From NCBI GenBank assembly GCA_036756705.1, contig DAIOKN010000061.1:1-5962 (forward strand): DNA of 5,962 bases, in the 5' to 3' direction. Both the position numbers and the translations under genes were made by a program. Source of the stretch: Caproicibacter sp002399225 (GTDB taxonomy: Bacteria; Bacillota; Clostridia; Oscillospirales; Acutalibacteraceae). A model generated the notes under the pieces. The model was not told where the DNA came from, did not search any database, and saw only the letters and a program-made list of their open reading frames with translations. Below, in pieces: positions 5,953 through 5,962 of this stretch (positions are counted from its first letter, which is position 1; every line of letters starts with the position of its first letter).

Positions 5953-5962
5953 AACGACTGAG
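5949..5962 (+). CDS. Start of the partner toxin gene (partial at window end)
   Basis: An ATG at 5949-5951 overlaps the antitoxin stop and has AGGAG (5936-5940) eight bases upstream. Only M-K-R-L and part of a fifth codon are visible. Partners of Phd/YefM antitoxins are Doc (a Fic-fold kinase of EF-Tu), or RelE/YoeB/ParE-type toxins. Doc proteins of Bacillota often begin M-K-x-L, but four residues cannot settle this. The gene call rests on context and translation signals. Confidence 0.65.

Larger units (their letters stand above)
5462..5962. mobile_element. Putative end of an integrated element, reaching beyond the window
   Basis: The sequence changes sharply at the tRNA fragment. To the left lies the GC-rich operon and the tRNA terminator; to the right lies AT-rich DNA with a toxin-antitoxin locus. 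About 190 bases (5462-5653) hold no gene. They do contain two copies of AAACCGA exactly 20 bases apart (5527-5533 and 5547-5553), an AT-rich dyad (5512-5526), ATTCCGG (5505-5511) facing CCGGAAT (5584-5590), and a long imperfect hairpin. These could be recombinase or directionality-factor sites. No integrase is in the window, so the element's nature is inferred from the tRNA fragment alone. Confidence 0.45.

Overview
The window looks like a scaffold piece from a GC-rich Bacillota genome, probably of the Clostridia/Oscillospirales kind. This is inferred from strong AAGGA/GGAG ribosome binding sites, sigma-A-type promoters, a CCA-encoding tRNA-Val remnant and the protein types. No ribosomal marker is present, so the taxon is a guess. 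A run of 10 N (213-222) joins two contigs and its true length is unknown.

The main content is a minus-strand operon at 5148-357: wecB (UDP-GlcNAc 2-epimerase), then an NfrB-like processive glycosyltransferase with a C-terminal MshEN/T2SSE_N domain, then a GT39/PMT-type polytopic membrane glycosyltransferase. The gaps between genes are 19 and 15 bp. A candidate sigma-A promoter and a leader of about 100 nt precede wecB. The order suggests UDP-ManNAc production by WecB, polymerisation or export by the NfrB-like protein (possibly under cyclic di-GMP control), and sugar transfer outside the membrane by the third enzyme. In E. coli, NfrB and WecB act together to make a c-di-GMP-controlled surface glycan that phage N4 uses. 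Finding the pair adjacent in an apparently Gram-positive genome is the most interesting signal here.

Right of wecB, 5149-5709 holds no protein gene but is rich in signals. It contains the wecB promoter, three hairpins (5319-5373), a rho-independent terminator (5374-5404), and the 3' 50 nt of a tRNA-Val(GAC) gene (5412-5461) lacking its 5' half. The 3' fragment with its own terminator is what a tRNA-integrating element leaves at its distal end. By geometry, the integrated element lies to the right (above 5461) and the operon lies in the native flank.

The putative element end carries AT-rich DNA with short repeats, an imperfect 41-nt hairpin, a good sigma-A promoter overlapped by an inverted repeat, a Phd/YefM antitoxin gene (5710-5952), and the first codons of its overlapping toxin gene at the window edge.

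Left of the operon, beside the contig gap, is a fragment of an IS256-type transposase. Beyond the gap is the C-terminal end of an unrelated minus-strand protein that resembles a bacterial Ig-like (Big_2) domain. Positions 1-83 hold nothing I can support.
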